A stretch of 64,000 nucleotides of DNA from Phycisphaerae bacterium (GTDB taxonomy: Bacteria > Planctomycetota > Phycisphaerae > UBA1845): positions 33,698 through 97,697 of the forward strand of contig JANQQK010000085.1 in the NCBI GenBank assembly GCA_028289375.1, in the 5' to 3' direction. A program made the position numbers and the translations under genes. The first letter of the stretch is position 1, and the number at the start of each line of letters is the position of its first letter. Positions 47,178 to 55,958 of this stretch are shown one piece after another. The notes below the pieces were generated by a model. The model saw only the letters and a program-made list of their open reading frames with translations, searched no databases and had not been told where the DNA came from.

Positions 47178-47184
47178 ATTTCGC

Positions 47185-48027
47185 TTGGCATCAGAGTTAG
47201 TCCGTCAACTGATTGATTCGGGGATTCACTATGGGCACCGGGCCAGCCGGTGGAATCCGAAGATGAATCCGTACATTTTCTCGAAACGCAACCTGATCCA
47301 CATCATTGATATTCGCGAGACGGTGAAGGGTCTGCTGCGGGCCAAGAAGTTCATCTCGCAGGTGGTCGGCAAGGGCGACGACATCCTGTTCGTCGGGACG
47401 AAGCGTCAGGCGCGTCACTCGATCGAGGATCACGCCAACGCGATCGGCATGCCGTTCGTTGTGGAGCGGTGGCTTGGCGGCACGCTGACCAACTTCCGCA
47501 CGATTCGTTCGCGTCTGGGTCGGCTCGAAGAGCTTGAGCAGGCTGAGGCCGATGGCAGCGCTTCGGAATACAGCAAGAAGCAGATTTCGCGTAATGCCCG
47601 CGAGAAGCGCAAAATCGAGCGTAACCTTTCCGGCATCCGCAAGATGACGAAGCTTCCGGGCGCGTTGTTCATCGTTGATGTCCAGCGGGAGCATCTGGCT
47701 GTGCGTGAGGCGCGGTCGCTGCATATTCCGACGGTCTGCCTGATCGACACCGATTCGGATCCGGATTTCGCAGACATCCCGATTCCCGGCAATGATGACG
47801 CCATGCGAAGCATTGACCTCGTCGTGCAGCACATGGCCGACGCCGTGAAGGAAGGCATGCGCGGTCGCAAGGCTCCGGAAGAAGGACAGGCACCGAAGCG
47901 TCGCAGTGAGCGCGCGACCTTGGCGCGGGCCGATGAAGGCCCCGCGGAGGCGGCGGCACCCTCTGATGAAGCGGCGGATGCGGATGCGAAGGTTGCCGGT
48001 TCCGCCGTCAGCGACGCGACGACATAA
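47185..48027 (+). CDS. rpsB: 30S ribosomal protein S2
   Basis: 280 residues from a TTG start. S2 features: LVRQLIDSGIHYGHRASRWN, PYIFSKRNLIHIIDIRETVK, DDILFVGTKRQA, ERWLGGTLTNFRTIRSRLGR, KLPGALFIVDVQREHLAVRE and IPIPGNDDAMRSIDL. The family core ends near residue 230; the remaining 50 residues are an Ala/Asp/Glu-rich tail (after EEGQAPKRRSERATLARADE), longer than the E. coli protein (241). It starts the conserved rpsB-tsf-pyrH-frr order. About 145 bp separate it from tsf. Confidence 0.97.
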   Translation: MASELVRQLIDSGIHYGHRASRWNPKMNPYIFSKRNLIHIIDIRETVKGLLRAKKFISQVVGKGDDILFVGTKRQARHSIEDHANAIGMPFVVERWLGGTLTNFRTIRSRLGRLEELEQAEADGSASEYSKKQISRNAREKRKIERNLSGIRKMTKLPGALFIVDVQREHLAVREARSLHIPTVCLIDTDSDPDFADIPIPGNDDAMRSIDLVVQHMADAVKEGMRGRKAPEEGQAPKRRSERATLARADEGPAEAAAPSDEAADADAKVAGSAVSDATT

Positions 48028-48172
48028 CGACATCATTCCTGAGTGTTTCCGAAGGGCGTGCAGTGCCGGACGGGAATCGTTCAGAGACAAAACGACCCTA
48101 TACGTTGGTTAAGACGACATCAGATTCGATTCGCCCACATTCCGGGGCGAGTTCAGAGTGGGAGTAGAACAG

Positions 48173-49015
48173 ATGGCTGCGATTACGGCCGCAAACGTGA
48201 AGGCTCTTCGTGAGGAAACCGGCCTGCCGATGATGGAGTGCAAGTCCGCATTGACCGAGGCGTCGGGCAATGTGGACGAGGCGAAAGAGATTCTTGCCAA
48301 GAAGTATAAGGGCAAGATGGAGAAGCGTTCCGGCAACGTGACCGGCGAAGGACGCATCGGCGTTGCGATCTCCGATGACAAGAAGACCGGTGCAATTGTC
48401 GATCTGCGTTGCGAGACGGCCCCGGTGGCCAAGACGGACAATTTCATCAAGCTGGCCGACGTGATCGCGGCGGCCGTGCTGTCGCAGGATGATGCGAATC
48501 CGTCGGTGGATGTGGTCAAGGCACTGGCGTCGCCGGAGTCCGCCGGCAAAACGATCGCCGATGAGATTGAGGCTGTGTTCGGTGTGCTTCGCGAGAACAT
48601 CGTGCTGCACTCGGCCAAGCGCATGTCGGGCGGGTTTGTCTGTGCGTATGTGCACCATGACGGCAAGACCGGCGTCTTGGTGTCGTTGGATGCTGCCCCG
48701 AATCCGGAGAGCATCGGCATTGACCTCTGCCACCACGTGACGTTCACGCGTCCGATGGCGATTGACCGCGATGGTGTGCCGGCAGATGAGGTCGAAAAGG
48801 CCCGTCAGTTCGCACAGGAAGCGGCAGAGGCGGAAGGCAAGCCGGCCCAGATCATCGACAAGATCGTCGAGGGCAAGGTCAACGCGTTCTACGCCGAGAA
48901 CACCCTGATGGAGCAGGAGCACGTGAAAGTCTCCAAAACGAAAGTGCGTGACGTCCTTTCGGGCGGCGGGGTTAACGCCATTCACGACTTTGCGTTGGTC
49001 AGGGTCGGCGGGTAG
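48173..49015 (+). CDS. tsf: Translation elongation factor Ts
   Basis: 280 residues from the ATG at 48173 (GGGAG eight bases upstream; a GTG five codons earlier is less likely). EF-Ts recycles EF-Tu by exchanging GDP for GTP. The UBA-like N-terminus AAITAANVKALREETGLPMM with ECKSALTEASGNVDEAKEIL is diagnostic, and the core domain contains KTDNFIKLADVIAAAVL and GKIVDEIVEGK-like text (AQIIDKIVEGKVNAFYAEN). It is followed 14 bp after the stop by a strong terminator, so much transcription should stop before pyrH. Confidence 0.97.
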   Translation: MAAITAANVKALREETGLPMMECKSALTEASGNVDEAKEILAKKYKGKMEKRSGNVTGEGRIGVAISDDKKTGAIVDLRCETAPVAKTDNFIKLADVIAAAVLSQDDANPSVDVVKALASPESAGKTIADEIEAVFGVLRENIVLHSAKRMSGGFVCAYVHHDGKTGVLVSLDAAPNPESIGIDLCHHVTFTRPMAIDRDGVPADEVEKARQFAQEAAEAEGKPAQIIDKIVEGKVNAFYAENTLMEQEHVKVSKTKVRDVLSGGGVNAIHDFALVRVGG

Positions 49016-49029
49016 TCGATTTTCAAACG

Positions 49030-49053
49030 GGAGCCGAAAGGCTCCTTTTTTTT
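49030..49053 (+). terminator. Rho-independent terminator/attenuator between tsf and pyrH
   Basis: GGAGCC-GAAA-GGCTCC, a perfect 6-bp stem with a stable GNRA tetraloop, followed by eight T residues. It ends 25 bp before the pyrH start, which leaves no room for a promoter, so pyrH must depend on read-through or on a promoter inside tsf. Confidence 0.95.
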
Positions 49054-49078
49054 GCTCGCATCGAGGGAGATTCGTCGC

Positions 49079-49810
49079 ATGGGCAAGCTTGCCTACAAAC
49101 GGGTGGTGCTGAAGATCAGCGGTGAGGGGCTGTGTCGTCCCGATACAACCGGCATTGATGCCGAGGAGCTTGAGCGCATCGCCGCAGAGATCAAGACGAT
49201 CGTCGATGAGGGCGTCGAGTTGGCGCTGGTCGTCGGGGGCGGCAACATCGTGCGCGGCGGCGACCTGGCCAAGCGTATCAACATTCCGGCTGCGTCTGCG
49301 CATTACATGGGCATGCTGGGAACCGTGATCAATGCGTTGGCCGTCCAGGAAGTGCTCGAATCGCTGGGAATCGACACGCGGGTGCAGTCGGCCATCTCTG
49401 TTTCGCGCGTGGCTGAGGATTTCGTCCGGCGTCGTGCGATTCGTCACCTTGAGAAGGGTCGCGTCGTGATTTTCGGGGGTGGAACGGGGAACCCGTTCGT
49501 GACGACGGACACGTGTGCGGCGTTGCGTGCGTCGGAGATCGGGGCAGATGTGCTGTTCAAGGCGACCAAGGTGGACGGCGTGTACACGGCTGATCCGATG
49601 GTCGATCCCACTGCGAAGCGTCACGAGTGGATGACGTATAACGATTTCATCGATGGCCGTTTGAAGGTGATGGACCTGACGGCGGTCGTGATGTGTCAGG
49701 AGAACGGCATTCCTGTGGTGGTGTTCAACGTCAAACAAACCGGTAACATGCTGCGGGTCGTCCGAGGCGAGCATGTGGGCACGCACGTCGGCGAAACGGT
49801 GGGTTCTTGA
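49079..49810 (+). CDS. pyrH: Uridylate kinase (UMP kinase)
   Basis: 243 residues from the ATG at 49079 (GAGGGAG ten bases before). It phosphorylates UMP to UDP in pyrimidine synthesis as a hexamer. The amino-acid-kinase fold shows RVVLKISGEGL (phosphate loop), LVVGGGNIVRGGDLA, YMGMLGTVINALAVQEVLE, IFGGGTGNPFVTTDTCAALR and LFKATKVDGVYTADP. It sits right after the tsf terminator and 15 bp before frr, with which it is surely co-transcribed. Confidence 0.97.
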   Translation: MGKLAYKRVVLKISGEGLCRPDTTGIDAEELERIAAEIKTIVDEGVELALVVGGGNIVRGGDLAKRINIPAASAHYMGMLGTVINALAVQEVLESLGIDTRVQSAISVSRVAEDFVRRRAIRHLEKGRVVIFGGGTGNPFVTTDTCAALRASEIGADVLFKATKVDGVYTADPMVDPTAKRHEWMTYNDFIDGRLKVMDLTAVVMCQENGIPVVVFNVKQTGNMLRVVRGEHVGTHVGETVGS

Positions 49811-49825
49811 TCGAGGAATTGCACG

Positions 49826-50392
49826 ATGTCAGCCGCTGAGATCGAAAAGAGTTGCAAAGCCGCCATGCAGAAATGCGTGGATTTTCTCAAGGAAGAGTTG
49901 CGCGGGGTGCGAACCGGACAGGCATCGCCCGGTCTGGTCGATCACATCCGCGTGGAGGTCGCCTCGTACGGCAGCACCATGCCGTTGCGCGAGCTGGCTG
50001 CGATCAGTTGCCCAGAGCCGGTGACGATCGTGGTCAAGCCGTTCGATCCCGGCACGATCAAGGACATCGAGAAGGGATTGCAGACGTCCGATCTGGGCAT
50101 CACGCCGTCGTCGGATGGCAAGATCATCCGCCTGCCGATTCCCCCGCTTTCCGGCGAGCGTCGTCAGCAATTGTCGTCGCAGGTCCGCAAGATGGGCGAA
50201 GAACAGAAGGTGGCGGTACGCAACGTCCGTCGCGATGCAAACAAGAAGATCGATGCATCGAAGAAGGACTCGGTGCTCAGCGAGGACGAAGCCGACAACG
50301 CCAAGGACGCCGTCCAGAAGCTGATCAAGAGCTTCGAGGGTGAAATCGACAAGCTCGTCAAGGAAAAGTCGACCGAGATCGAATCCGGCTGA
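49826..50392 (+). CDS. frr: Ribosome recycling factor
   Basis: 188 residues, the usual size. RRF splits post-termination ribosomes together with EF-G. Typical segments: MQKCVDFLKEELRGVRTGQA (helix 1), VASYGSTMPLRELAAISCPE, LGITPSSDGKIIRLPIPPLS with GERRQQLSSQVRKMGEEQKV, and the C-terminal helix AVQKLIKSFEGEIDKLVKEK. It lies 15 bp behind pyrH and ends the gene cluster; about 160 bp follow before the next gene. Confidence 0.97.
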   Translation: MSAAEIEKSCKAAMQKCVDFLKEELRGVRTGQASPGLVDHIRVEVASYGSTMPLRELAAISCPEPVTIVVKPFDPGTIKDIEKGLQTSDLGITPSSDGKIIRLPIPPLSGERRQQLSSQVRKMGEEQKVAVRNVRRDANKKIDASKKDSVLSEDEADNAKDAVQKLIKSFEGEIDKLVKEKSTEIESG

Positions 50393-50551
50393 CGCGTCCG
50401 CGACGTTGCCGAAGTCCAGGCGGACTCGCGGTGGATGTTGCATGTCACGGTCCTGTGTGGGCCGAATCTCGAACATTGAAGCGTCTGGAGTGCGCACGCC
50501 GATGTGATGGTCGGAGGCGGATGTGTTGTGCGCTGAGGTGAGGTGACCACG

Positions 50552-51070
50552 ATGATGGATCACAATGTTGTGCTGGGGCGTGACGTCTACTTGGCGCCGA
50601 CTTCCTATGTGGCCGGTGATGTTGTCATGGGTGACGAATGCACGGTCATGCACCACGTGACGATTCGCGGCGACGTCGGGCGGATCCGGATCGGTCGTCG
50701 CGTCAACGTTCAGGATGGTTCGGTATTGCACAACGAGACCGGCGTTGATCTGGAGATCGGCGATGAGGTCGGGATCGGGCATCGGGCTGTTGTGCACTGC
50801 CGCCGCGTCGGGTCGCGGTCGCTGATCGGAATCGGTTCACTCGTGCTGGATCGATGCGAGATCGGCGACGACTGCATCATCGCGGCCGGGGCGGTGCTGC
50901 CACCGCGAACAACCGTTCCCGACGGAACCGTGATGATGGGCGTGCCGGCCAAACCCGTCCGCAGCATCACCGATGCGGAGCGAGGTTACATTCGTGAAGT
51001 AGTCGCTCGCTATGTTGAATTGGGGGAAATGCACAGGGATGGAAAGTATCCAAACGTCGTGACTGGCTGA
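50552..51070 (+). CDS. Gamma-carbonic-anhydrase-like hexapeptide-repeat protein (YrdA/PaaY type)
   Basis: 172 residues from the ATG at 50552, with GAGGTGA just upstream. The left-handed beta-helix shows in the repeating hydrophobic-x-x-x-G turns (VLGRDVYLAPTSYVAGDVVM, then GDVGRIRIGRRVNVQDGSVL). The three zinc His of the family fit H60 (VLH), H77 (GIGH) and H82 (VVH), with the 5-residue spacing of the last two seen in Cam. The end MMGVPAKPVRSITDAE is typical for YrdA/PaaY/CaiE proteins, whose carbonic anhydrase activity is often weak or absent. It is a single gene, probably with its own promoter. Confidence 0.9.
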   Translation: MMDHNVVLGRDVYLAPTSYVAGDVVMGDECTVMHHVTIRGDVGRIRIGRRVNVQDGSVLHNETGVDLEIGDEVGIGHRAVVHCRRVGSRSLIGIGSLVLDRCEIGDDCIIAAGAVLPPRTTVPDGTVMMGVPAKPVRSITDAERGYIREVVARYVELGEMHRDGKYPNVVTG

Positions 51071-51153
51071 GGCGGTTTTGCGGTGTCAGTGATTTTAATG
51101 CGATCATGCTTGAATTTCGGGGATTTCTGTGCCCTGTCCCGCGGTTGAGCGTA

Positions 51154-51167
51154 CTGACACATGTCAG
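51154..51167. promoter_or_regulatory. Dyad CTGACA-CA-TGTCAG upstream of the TPR kinase
   Basis: A perfect 6-bp inverted repeat with a 2-bp centre, about 140 bp before the kinase start, inside a 230-bp intergenic region. It could be a regulator site; two TGTCGGC half-like elements follow at about 51172 and 51191. No promoter hexamers could be assigned with confidence. Confidence 0.35.
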
Positions 51168-51302
51168 AATCTGTCGGCATTCTCTGAAGCTTGTCGGCCA
51201 GCGTAAACGACGGAACTGCTTGGCAGAACGTGGATTATAAAGAACGTCCGATTCTCAAATTGACGGTCGTTGGTCTGCGAGCGACATTATCGGTAGGGTT
51301 TG

Positions 51303-53681
51303 ATGGAGGGCATCCATCAGCCGCGTTGTGGTTATGATGGAAAAGAGGCGGGCACTTTGTCGCATCCTGAGTCCAACCAACCGGTGAATCAGGCCCAGCT
51401 TTCGGGAGGGTCGAGCGGATCCGGTATGCTCTCGCTGGTCGGGCGGGTGATCGACGAGTTCGAGGTCCGGCGCGAGATTGGCCGCGGGGGCATGGGCACG
51501 GTCTACGAAGCCTGGCAGAAGTCGCTGAATCGCGTGGTGGCGTTGAAGGTCCTGCCGATGGGGATAGGCCAAAGCGAGGTCGGGATCCAGCGATTCCAGC
51601 GTGAGGCTCAGGCGGCGGCGAAGCTCAGCCACGAGAACATCGTGCCAATCTTCTCGATCGGCGAGTCGGACGGCATCTACTACTACACGATGGAGTACGT
51701 CGACGGGGCGAGTCTTTACGACACGATTTCGGTCATGCGCGGCGGTGGCGGGGCAAGTTCGGCGATGGGCCTGACTGAGACGCAGCCGCTGGGGGCGTCT
51801 GCTGAGGTGAGCGACAGCGAGGCGAAGCGGATTGCCGAGAAGACCGATTCGTCTGTCCAGCAGAGTCTTTCACGAACGACGGCGGAACATTTTTACGAGA
51901 TTGCACGCCAGACGGCGGCAGCGGCGGATGCCTTGCAGTACGCGCACAATCGCGGCGTGATCCATCGCGACATCAAACCGCACAACTTCCTGCAGGGGAC
52001 CGATGGCAGGTTGCGGATCACCGATTTCGGTTTGGCGCGGATCATGGAGCAGCCGGGCGTGACGATGACGGGCGAGTTCGTCGGTTCACCGTTGTACATG
52101 TCGCCCGAGCAGATCACCGGCGGACGGGTTCCGGTTGACCATCGCACGGACATCTACTCACTCGGGGCGACGATGTACGAGTGGCTGACGTTGCAGCCGC
52201 CCTATCCGGGTCAGACGCGCGAACAGGTCATTTCGCGCATCATCAGTTCGGACGTGCGCCCGCCGAAGGAGTTGAATGAGGCCATCCCGCTCGATCTGGA
52301 GACCATTTGTCTCAAAGCGTTGGAGAAGGATGCGGATCGTCGGTATCGGTCGGCAGGGGAGATGGCGGAGGATTTGCGGCGATTTCTCAAGTCCGAGGCG
52401 ATCCTTGCCAAACGTGATGGCATCCTGACGCGCGTTGCGAAGAAAGTGACGCGGAATCGGGCCGTGTCGGTGGCGGCGTTGATCGCGATCGTTGCGGTGG
52501 CGTCGACGTATGTGTTCAGTTCCAAGTCTGCCGAGAAGAAGCTCCAGGGCAAGGAGCAGGATCTGACGGCCGAGCGGATCGAGCGCGAGAAGCTTGAAGC
52601 CCGGCTGGAGTCGCTAGAGCAGGAGAATCAGACGCTCGTTGAGGCGTTGCCGGCGGATGTGCAACTGGCTGTGCGGACTTTGGGTGCCGGTTCTGAAGCA
52701 CTGCGTGGTGCATTGAGCGGGTTGCAGGCACCGGATATGTCGGCTGCTGGGATGGGGCTTGGGCAGTCGCCCGCGCCTGAGTTCGCGGCGTACTCGGAGC
52801 AAGATGCGGCGACGCTGGCGTTGATTGGGGACGAGCTGCAGGAATTGGTGCGGCGATCGTTGGTTGCTCCGGCGCCGTCGAATCCGGCGCTGTTGGCGGC
52901 CAGAACCGTCGCGCTGAGTCTGTGTCAGCAGGCATTGGAGGCGGAGGACCTTGATGAGGCGTTGCGACTGGTCGACGAAGCCAATCGTCAGGACGGTTCG
53001 TTGTACGACGGGTTGTTTCTGCGTTCGATCATTCATGCCCGCCGAGCGGAGTTCACTGAAGCGCGGGATTGGGCGGACGTGATGATCGCCGCGAACGGGG
53101 CGAGGTTCCCGGGTCACCTGATGCGCGGGATCGCGAGCCTGTTTCTCGGTGAAGCGTCGACGGCACAGCAGGATCTGAGTCGCAGTTTGGGGCTTGGCGG
53201 ATCGCGATATCCGGCGGTTTATGTCGTCCGTGCGATGGCCCGCGGTCGATTGGGCCAGATCGGCGAAGCGTTCGAGGATTTGGACTACGTGCTGGGATTG
53301 AGACCTGAGCATCAGGGCGCCAGACAGGAGCGGGACCGGCTTGTTGGCTCACTGGAGTCGCGGGTTGCGTCGCTGACGGATGCGATCACGGCGGACGACA
53401 AAGACTTCGACGCGCTGGTGCAGCGGGCAGAATTGTATTACCAACTCGGCGAATATGAGAAGGCGATCGAGGATTATGACGCTGCGGCGAAGCTGAGGAA
53501 GGCCGACCCGGCGTTGTTTCTCGCGCGCATTAAGGCGGTCAACGCCTTGCAGCGAACACAACGCTCGGGGCGTTTCGGTCGGCAGGGACGGGGGCCGGGC
53601 GTGCGTGAGGGATCAGGGCGTCCGATGCTTCGCAAAGAAGTCCGCGGCACGACCAACATGCAGCGACGTCCAATGCAATGA
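51303..53681 (+). CDS. Transmembrane Ser/Thr protein kinase with coiled coil and TPR repeats
   Basis: 792 residues from the ATG at 51303 (GGTAGGG upstream; a TTG one codon earlier is also open). The kinase domain spans about residues 53-365: REIGRGGMGTVYEA loop, K82, HRDIKPHN at 221-228, DFG at 241-243 and SPLYMSPEQ. A polar, Ser/Ala-rich insertion (about residues 146-192, MRGGGGASSAMGLT and onward) lies between the hinge and the catalytic loop, which is unusual. A membrane helix at 388-406 and a coiled coil to about 445 follow. TPR-like helices run from about 520 to 760 (YYQLGEYEKAIEDYDAAAKL). The Arg/Gly-rich tail overlaps arfB by four bases. Confidence 0.94.
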   Translation: MEGIHQPRCGYDGKEAGTLSHPESNQPVNQAQLSGGSSGSGMLSLVGRVIDEFEVRREIGRGGMGTVYEAWQKSLNRVVALKVLPMGIGQSEVGIQRFQREAQAAAKLSHENIVPIFSIGESDGIYYYTMEYVDGASLYDTISVMRGGGGASSAMGLTETQPLGASAEVSDSEAKRIAEKTDSSVQQSLSRTTAEHFYEIARQTAAAADALQYAHNRGVIHRDIKPHNFLQGTDGRLRITDFGLARIMEQPGVTMTGEFVGSPLYMSPEQITGGRVPVDHRTDIYSLGATMYEWLTLQPPYPGQTREQVISRIISSDVRPPKELNEAIPLDLETICLKALEKDADRRYRSAGEMAEDLRRFLKSEAILAKRDGILTRVAKKVTRNRAVSVAALIAIVAVASTYVFSSKSAEKKLQGKEQDLTAERIEREKLEARLESLEQENQTLVEALPADVQLAVRTLGAGSEALRGALSGLQAPDMSAAGMGLGQSPAPEFAAYSEQDAATLALIGDELQELVRRSLVAPAPSNPALLAARTVALSLCQQALEAEDLDEALRLVDEANRQDGSLYDGLFLRSIIHARRAEFTEARDWADVMIAANGARFPGHLMRGIASLFLGEASTAQQDLSRSLGLGGSRYPAVYVVRAMARGRLGQIGEAFEDLDYVLGLRPEHQGARQERDRLVGSLESRVASLTDAITADDKDFDALVQRAELYYQLGEYEKAIEDYDAAAKLRKADPALFLARIKAVNALQRTQRSGRFGRQGRGPGVREGSGRPMLRKEVRGTTNMQRRPMQ

Positions 53682-54124
53682 GTGGCGAACCGGACGCGGC
53701 GGACGTTCTGGTCGTCGGGCGACATCACATTCCACTTTCCGAGTTGCGGTTCACGTTTTCGCGCAGTGGTGGTCCGGGCGGGCAGAACGTCAACAAGGTC
53801 AACACGCGTGTCACGCTGCATTTTGATCTGGACGGCTGTGAGGTCTTTGATGAACAACAGAAACGCCGCATTCAGTCTCGGTTGCGGCGGCGCATCGACA
53901 AGTCGGGGGTCTTGCGGATTATTTCATCACGACATCGCACACAACTGGCCAATCGGCAGGCTGCGATCGAGCGACTTGGTGAACTGCTGACGGCTGCCTT
54001 GCATCGCGACCCGACGCGTCGCCCGACGTCGATTCCACGGTCGGCCGTTCGCCGACGTTTGAACGAAAAGTCGCGTCGCAGCCAGACCAAACAACAACGC
54101 CGCCGACCATCTGCGGACGACTAA
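53678..54124 (+). CDS. arfB: Peptidyl-tRNA hydrolase ArfB (ribosome rescue)
   Basis: 148 residues. ArfB/YaeJ enters stalled ribosomes without a stop codon and hydrolyses the peptidyl-tRNA. The release-factor-like GGQ loop is FSRSGGPGGQNVNKVNTRV (GGQ at residues 34-36). The basic C-terminal tail (SAVRRRLNEKSRRSQTKQQR) that inserts into the mRNA channel is present. Length is typical (about 140). The ATG overlaps the kinase stop (ATGA), an odd pairing of a signalling kinase with a rescue factor. It converges with sucC, 40 bp between stops. Confidence 0.95.
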   Translation: MSGEPDAADVLVVGRHHIPLSELRFTFSRSGGPGGQNVNKVNTRVTLHFDLDGCEVFDEQQKRRIQSRLRRRIDKSGVLRIISSRHRTQLANRQAAIERLGELLTAALHRDPTRRPTSIPRSAVRRRLNEKSRRSQTKQQRRRPSADD

Positions 54125-54164
54125 GCGAGCTCCGTCTCCAACTTGCGACCGCGCAGGTGTTAGC

Positions 54165-55328
54165 CTATGCCACCTGAGCGCACGCTTTCTGGGCGGCGTC
54201 GGTGAGGTCGTCGGCGGGGACGAGGGCGTCGATGTTGGCTTCCTTGAGCAGTTCGCGGGCGCGTTCGACGTTCGTGCCTTCCAGCCGCACGACGACGGGC
54301 ACCTTGAAACCGACTTCCTTGGCGGCGGCGATCAACGCTTCGGCGATGGTGTCGCACTTGGCGATGCCGCCGAAGATGTTGACCAGCACGCCCTTAACCT
54401 TGTCGTCTGCGAGGATGATGCGGAAGGCTTCGATGGCGCCGTCCTTTGTGACCGATCCGCCAACGTCGAGGAAGTTGGCCGGCTCACCGCCGTGCAGCTT
54501 GATGATGTCCATGGTGGACATGGCCAATCCGGCGCCGTTGACGAGGCAGCCGATGTTGCCGTCGAGGGCGATGTAGGAGAGGTTGTGCTCCTTGGCCCGC
54601 AATTCGGCCTGGTTCTCCTCGCTGGGGTCGAACATGTCCTGCAGGGTCTTGTGGCGGAAGACGGCGCTCTCGTCGAAGTTCATCTTGGCGTCGATGGCCA
54701 TGATCTGGCCATCCTTGGTGAGCACGAGTGGGTTGATTTCCGCCAACGCGCAGTCGTACTTGTAGAACACTTCGACGAGGGCACGGATGACCTTGCCGGC
54801 TGCCTTGGCTTGTTCTTTTTCGGCCAGGTGCAGGGCGGAGACGAGCTTGGCCTGCTGGAATCCGAGCAGGCCGAGGTGCGGATCGAGCCACTGCTTGACG
54901 ATGGCGTCGGGGTTTTTCTCGGCCACCTCCTCGATCTCGACACCGCCTTCGCGCGAAACCATCACGACCGGGCAGCGTTTCGCGCGATCGAGCACGACGG
55001 CGACGTAGTATTCGCTCTCAATGTCGACGGCGGAGGCGATGAGCAGCTTCTTGACCGCGATGCCCTCCGGGCCGGTCTGGTTGGAGACCATGCGGTTGGA
55101 GAACATGAACTCCGCCGCAGACTTGACCTCGTCGCGGTTGTTGCAGAGTTTGACGAATCCGGCTTTGCCGCGTCCGCCGGCGAACACCTGTGCTTTGACG
55201 ACGACCTGTCCGCCGATTTCGTCAAATGCAGAGAGGGCCTGATCGACGTTCTCGACGACCTTGGATGGCGGAACCGGGGCACCGGCTTCTTCGAGCAACT
55301 GACGGGCTTGGTATTCGTGGACTTTCAT
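54165..55328 (-). CDS. sucC: Succinyl-CoA synthetase beta subunit (ADP-forming)
   Basis: 387 residues from the ATG at 55328 (GGAG about 12 bases before). It has the ATP-grasp domain ([56 protein letters not shown]) and the CoA-ligase domain ([50 protein letters not shown]). It forms succinate, CoA and ATP from succinyl-CoA with the alpha subunit SucD in the TCA cycle. sucD normally follows sucC directly, but here the next gene downstream is arfB on the other strand, so sucD must be elsewhere. Confidence 0.96.
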   Translation of the reverse strand: MKVHEYQARQLLEEAGAPVPPSKVVENVDQALSAFDEIGGQVVVKAQVFAGGRGKAGFVKLCNNRDEVKSAAEFMFSNRMVSNQTGPEGIAVKKLLIASAVDIESEYYVAVVLDRAKRCPVVMVSREGGVEIEEVAEKNPDAIVKQWLDPHLGLLGFQQAKLVSALHLAEKEQAKAAGKVIRALVEVFYKYDCALAEINPLVLTKDGQIMAIDAKMNFDESAVFRHKTLQDMFDPSEENQAELRAKEHNLSYIALDGNIGCLVNGAGLAMSTMDIIKLHGGEPANFLDVGGSVTKDGAIEAFRIILADDKVKGVLVNIFGGIAKCDTIAEALIAAAKEVGFKVPVVVRLEGTNVERARELLKEANIDALVPADDLTDAAQKACAQVA

Positions 55329-55486
55329 CGGTTTTGGCGTCTCCGTTCGTGAAATCTCGTTGTTTGAGGCCGGTATTGTGCCCGCACCCGCTGCCGAACG
55401 CAAACCTGCACGGGCGATGGCGGTGGTGGATCGCGATGCTATGATGTGGAGAAGTAAGCCGCGTTTTGCCCCATTGAGGACACCCG

Positions 55487-55951
55487 ATGACCCGTACAGG
55501 ACTGGAACCGGACGTGCTGTCGCTGATCGTGTGCGATCAGATCATCACCGATCGCGTGACGGGCAAGCAGTCGCTCATCGGCATGTTCACGACGATTCAC
55601 GCGGCCCGATTCCCGGTCACGCAGCCACAGTTGTGTGTTTATGTGTCGATGACCGATGGCCGATCGAAGACGCCGGTCATGATCGACATCGTGGATTCGG
55701 AGGGTGCCCGCCAGCCGATCGTGAAGGGCGAAGGCGTGGTTGATTTCAAGAATCCCCGGGCGATTGCGAATTTGGCGTTGCAATTCTATGGACTTCGCTT
55801 CCCCGAGCCGGGTGAGTATCGGGTGCAGCTCTTCGCGAATGGGACGTTGCTCCGCGAGGCTCGGCTGTTGCTGGCGCTGGCGAAGCGTCCACCGGCCCAG
55901 CAGGGACCGGATGCGCCGCCGCAGGATCAGCCGCCGACCGAGGACATCTGA
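55487..55951 (+). CDS. DUF6941-like conserved protein, unknown function
   Basis: 154 residues with GAGGA before the ATG. The pattern VLSLIVCDQIITDRVTGKQS followed by LIGMFTTIHAARFP matches, from memory, small planctomycete/proteobacterial proteins grouped as DUF6941, predicted beta-sandwiches. A second block is ALQFYGLRFPEPGEYRVQLF. The C-terminus is Pro/Gln-rich and likely disordered. No signal peptide or membrane helix. It lies seven bases before the glycosyltransferase start and is probably co-expressed with it; it is divergent from sucC. Confidence 0.75.
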   Translation: MTRTGLEPDVLSLIVCDQIITDRVTGKQSLIGMFTTIHAARFPVTQPQLCVYVSMTDGRSKTPVMIDIVDSEGARQPIVKGEGVVDFKNPRAIANLALQFYGLRFPEPGEYRVQLFANGTLLREARLLLALAKRPPAQQGPDAPPQDQPPTEDI

Positions 55952-55958
55952 CGCCGCG

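Noticed and set aside
46651..47184. Long upstream extension of the rpsB reading frame
   Set aside because: It runs antisense over lpxB, has no S2 homology, and a good ribosome site precedes the TTG at 47185.
48098..49786. 562-residue open frame antisense to tsf and pyrH
   Set aside because: It covers two conserved housekeeping genes and is a GC-rich shadow.
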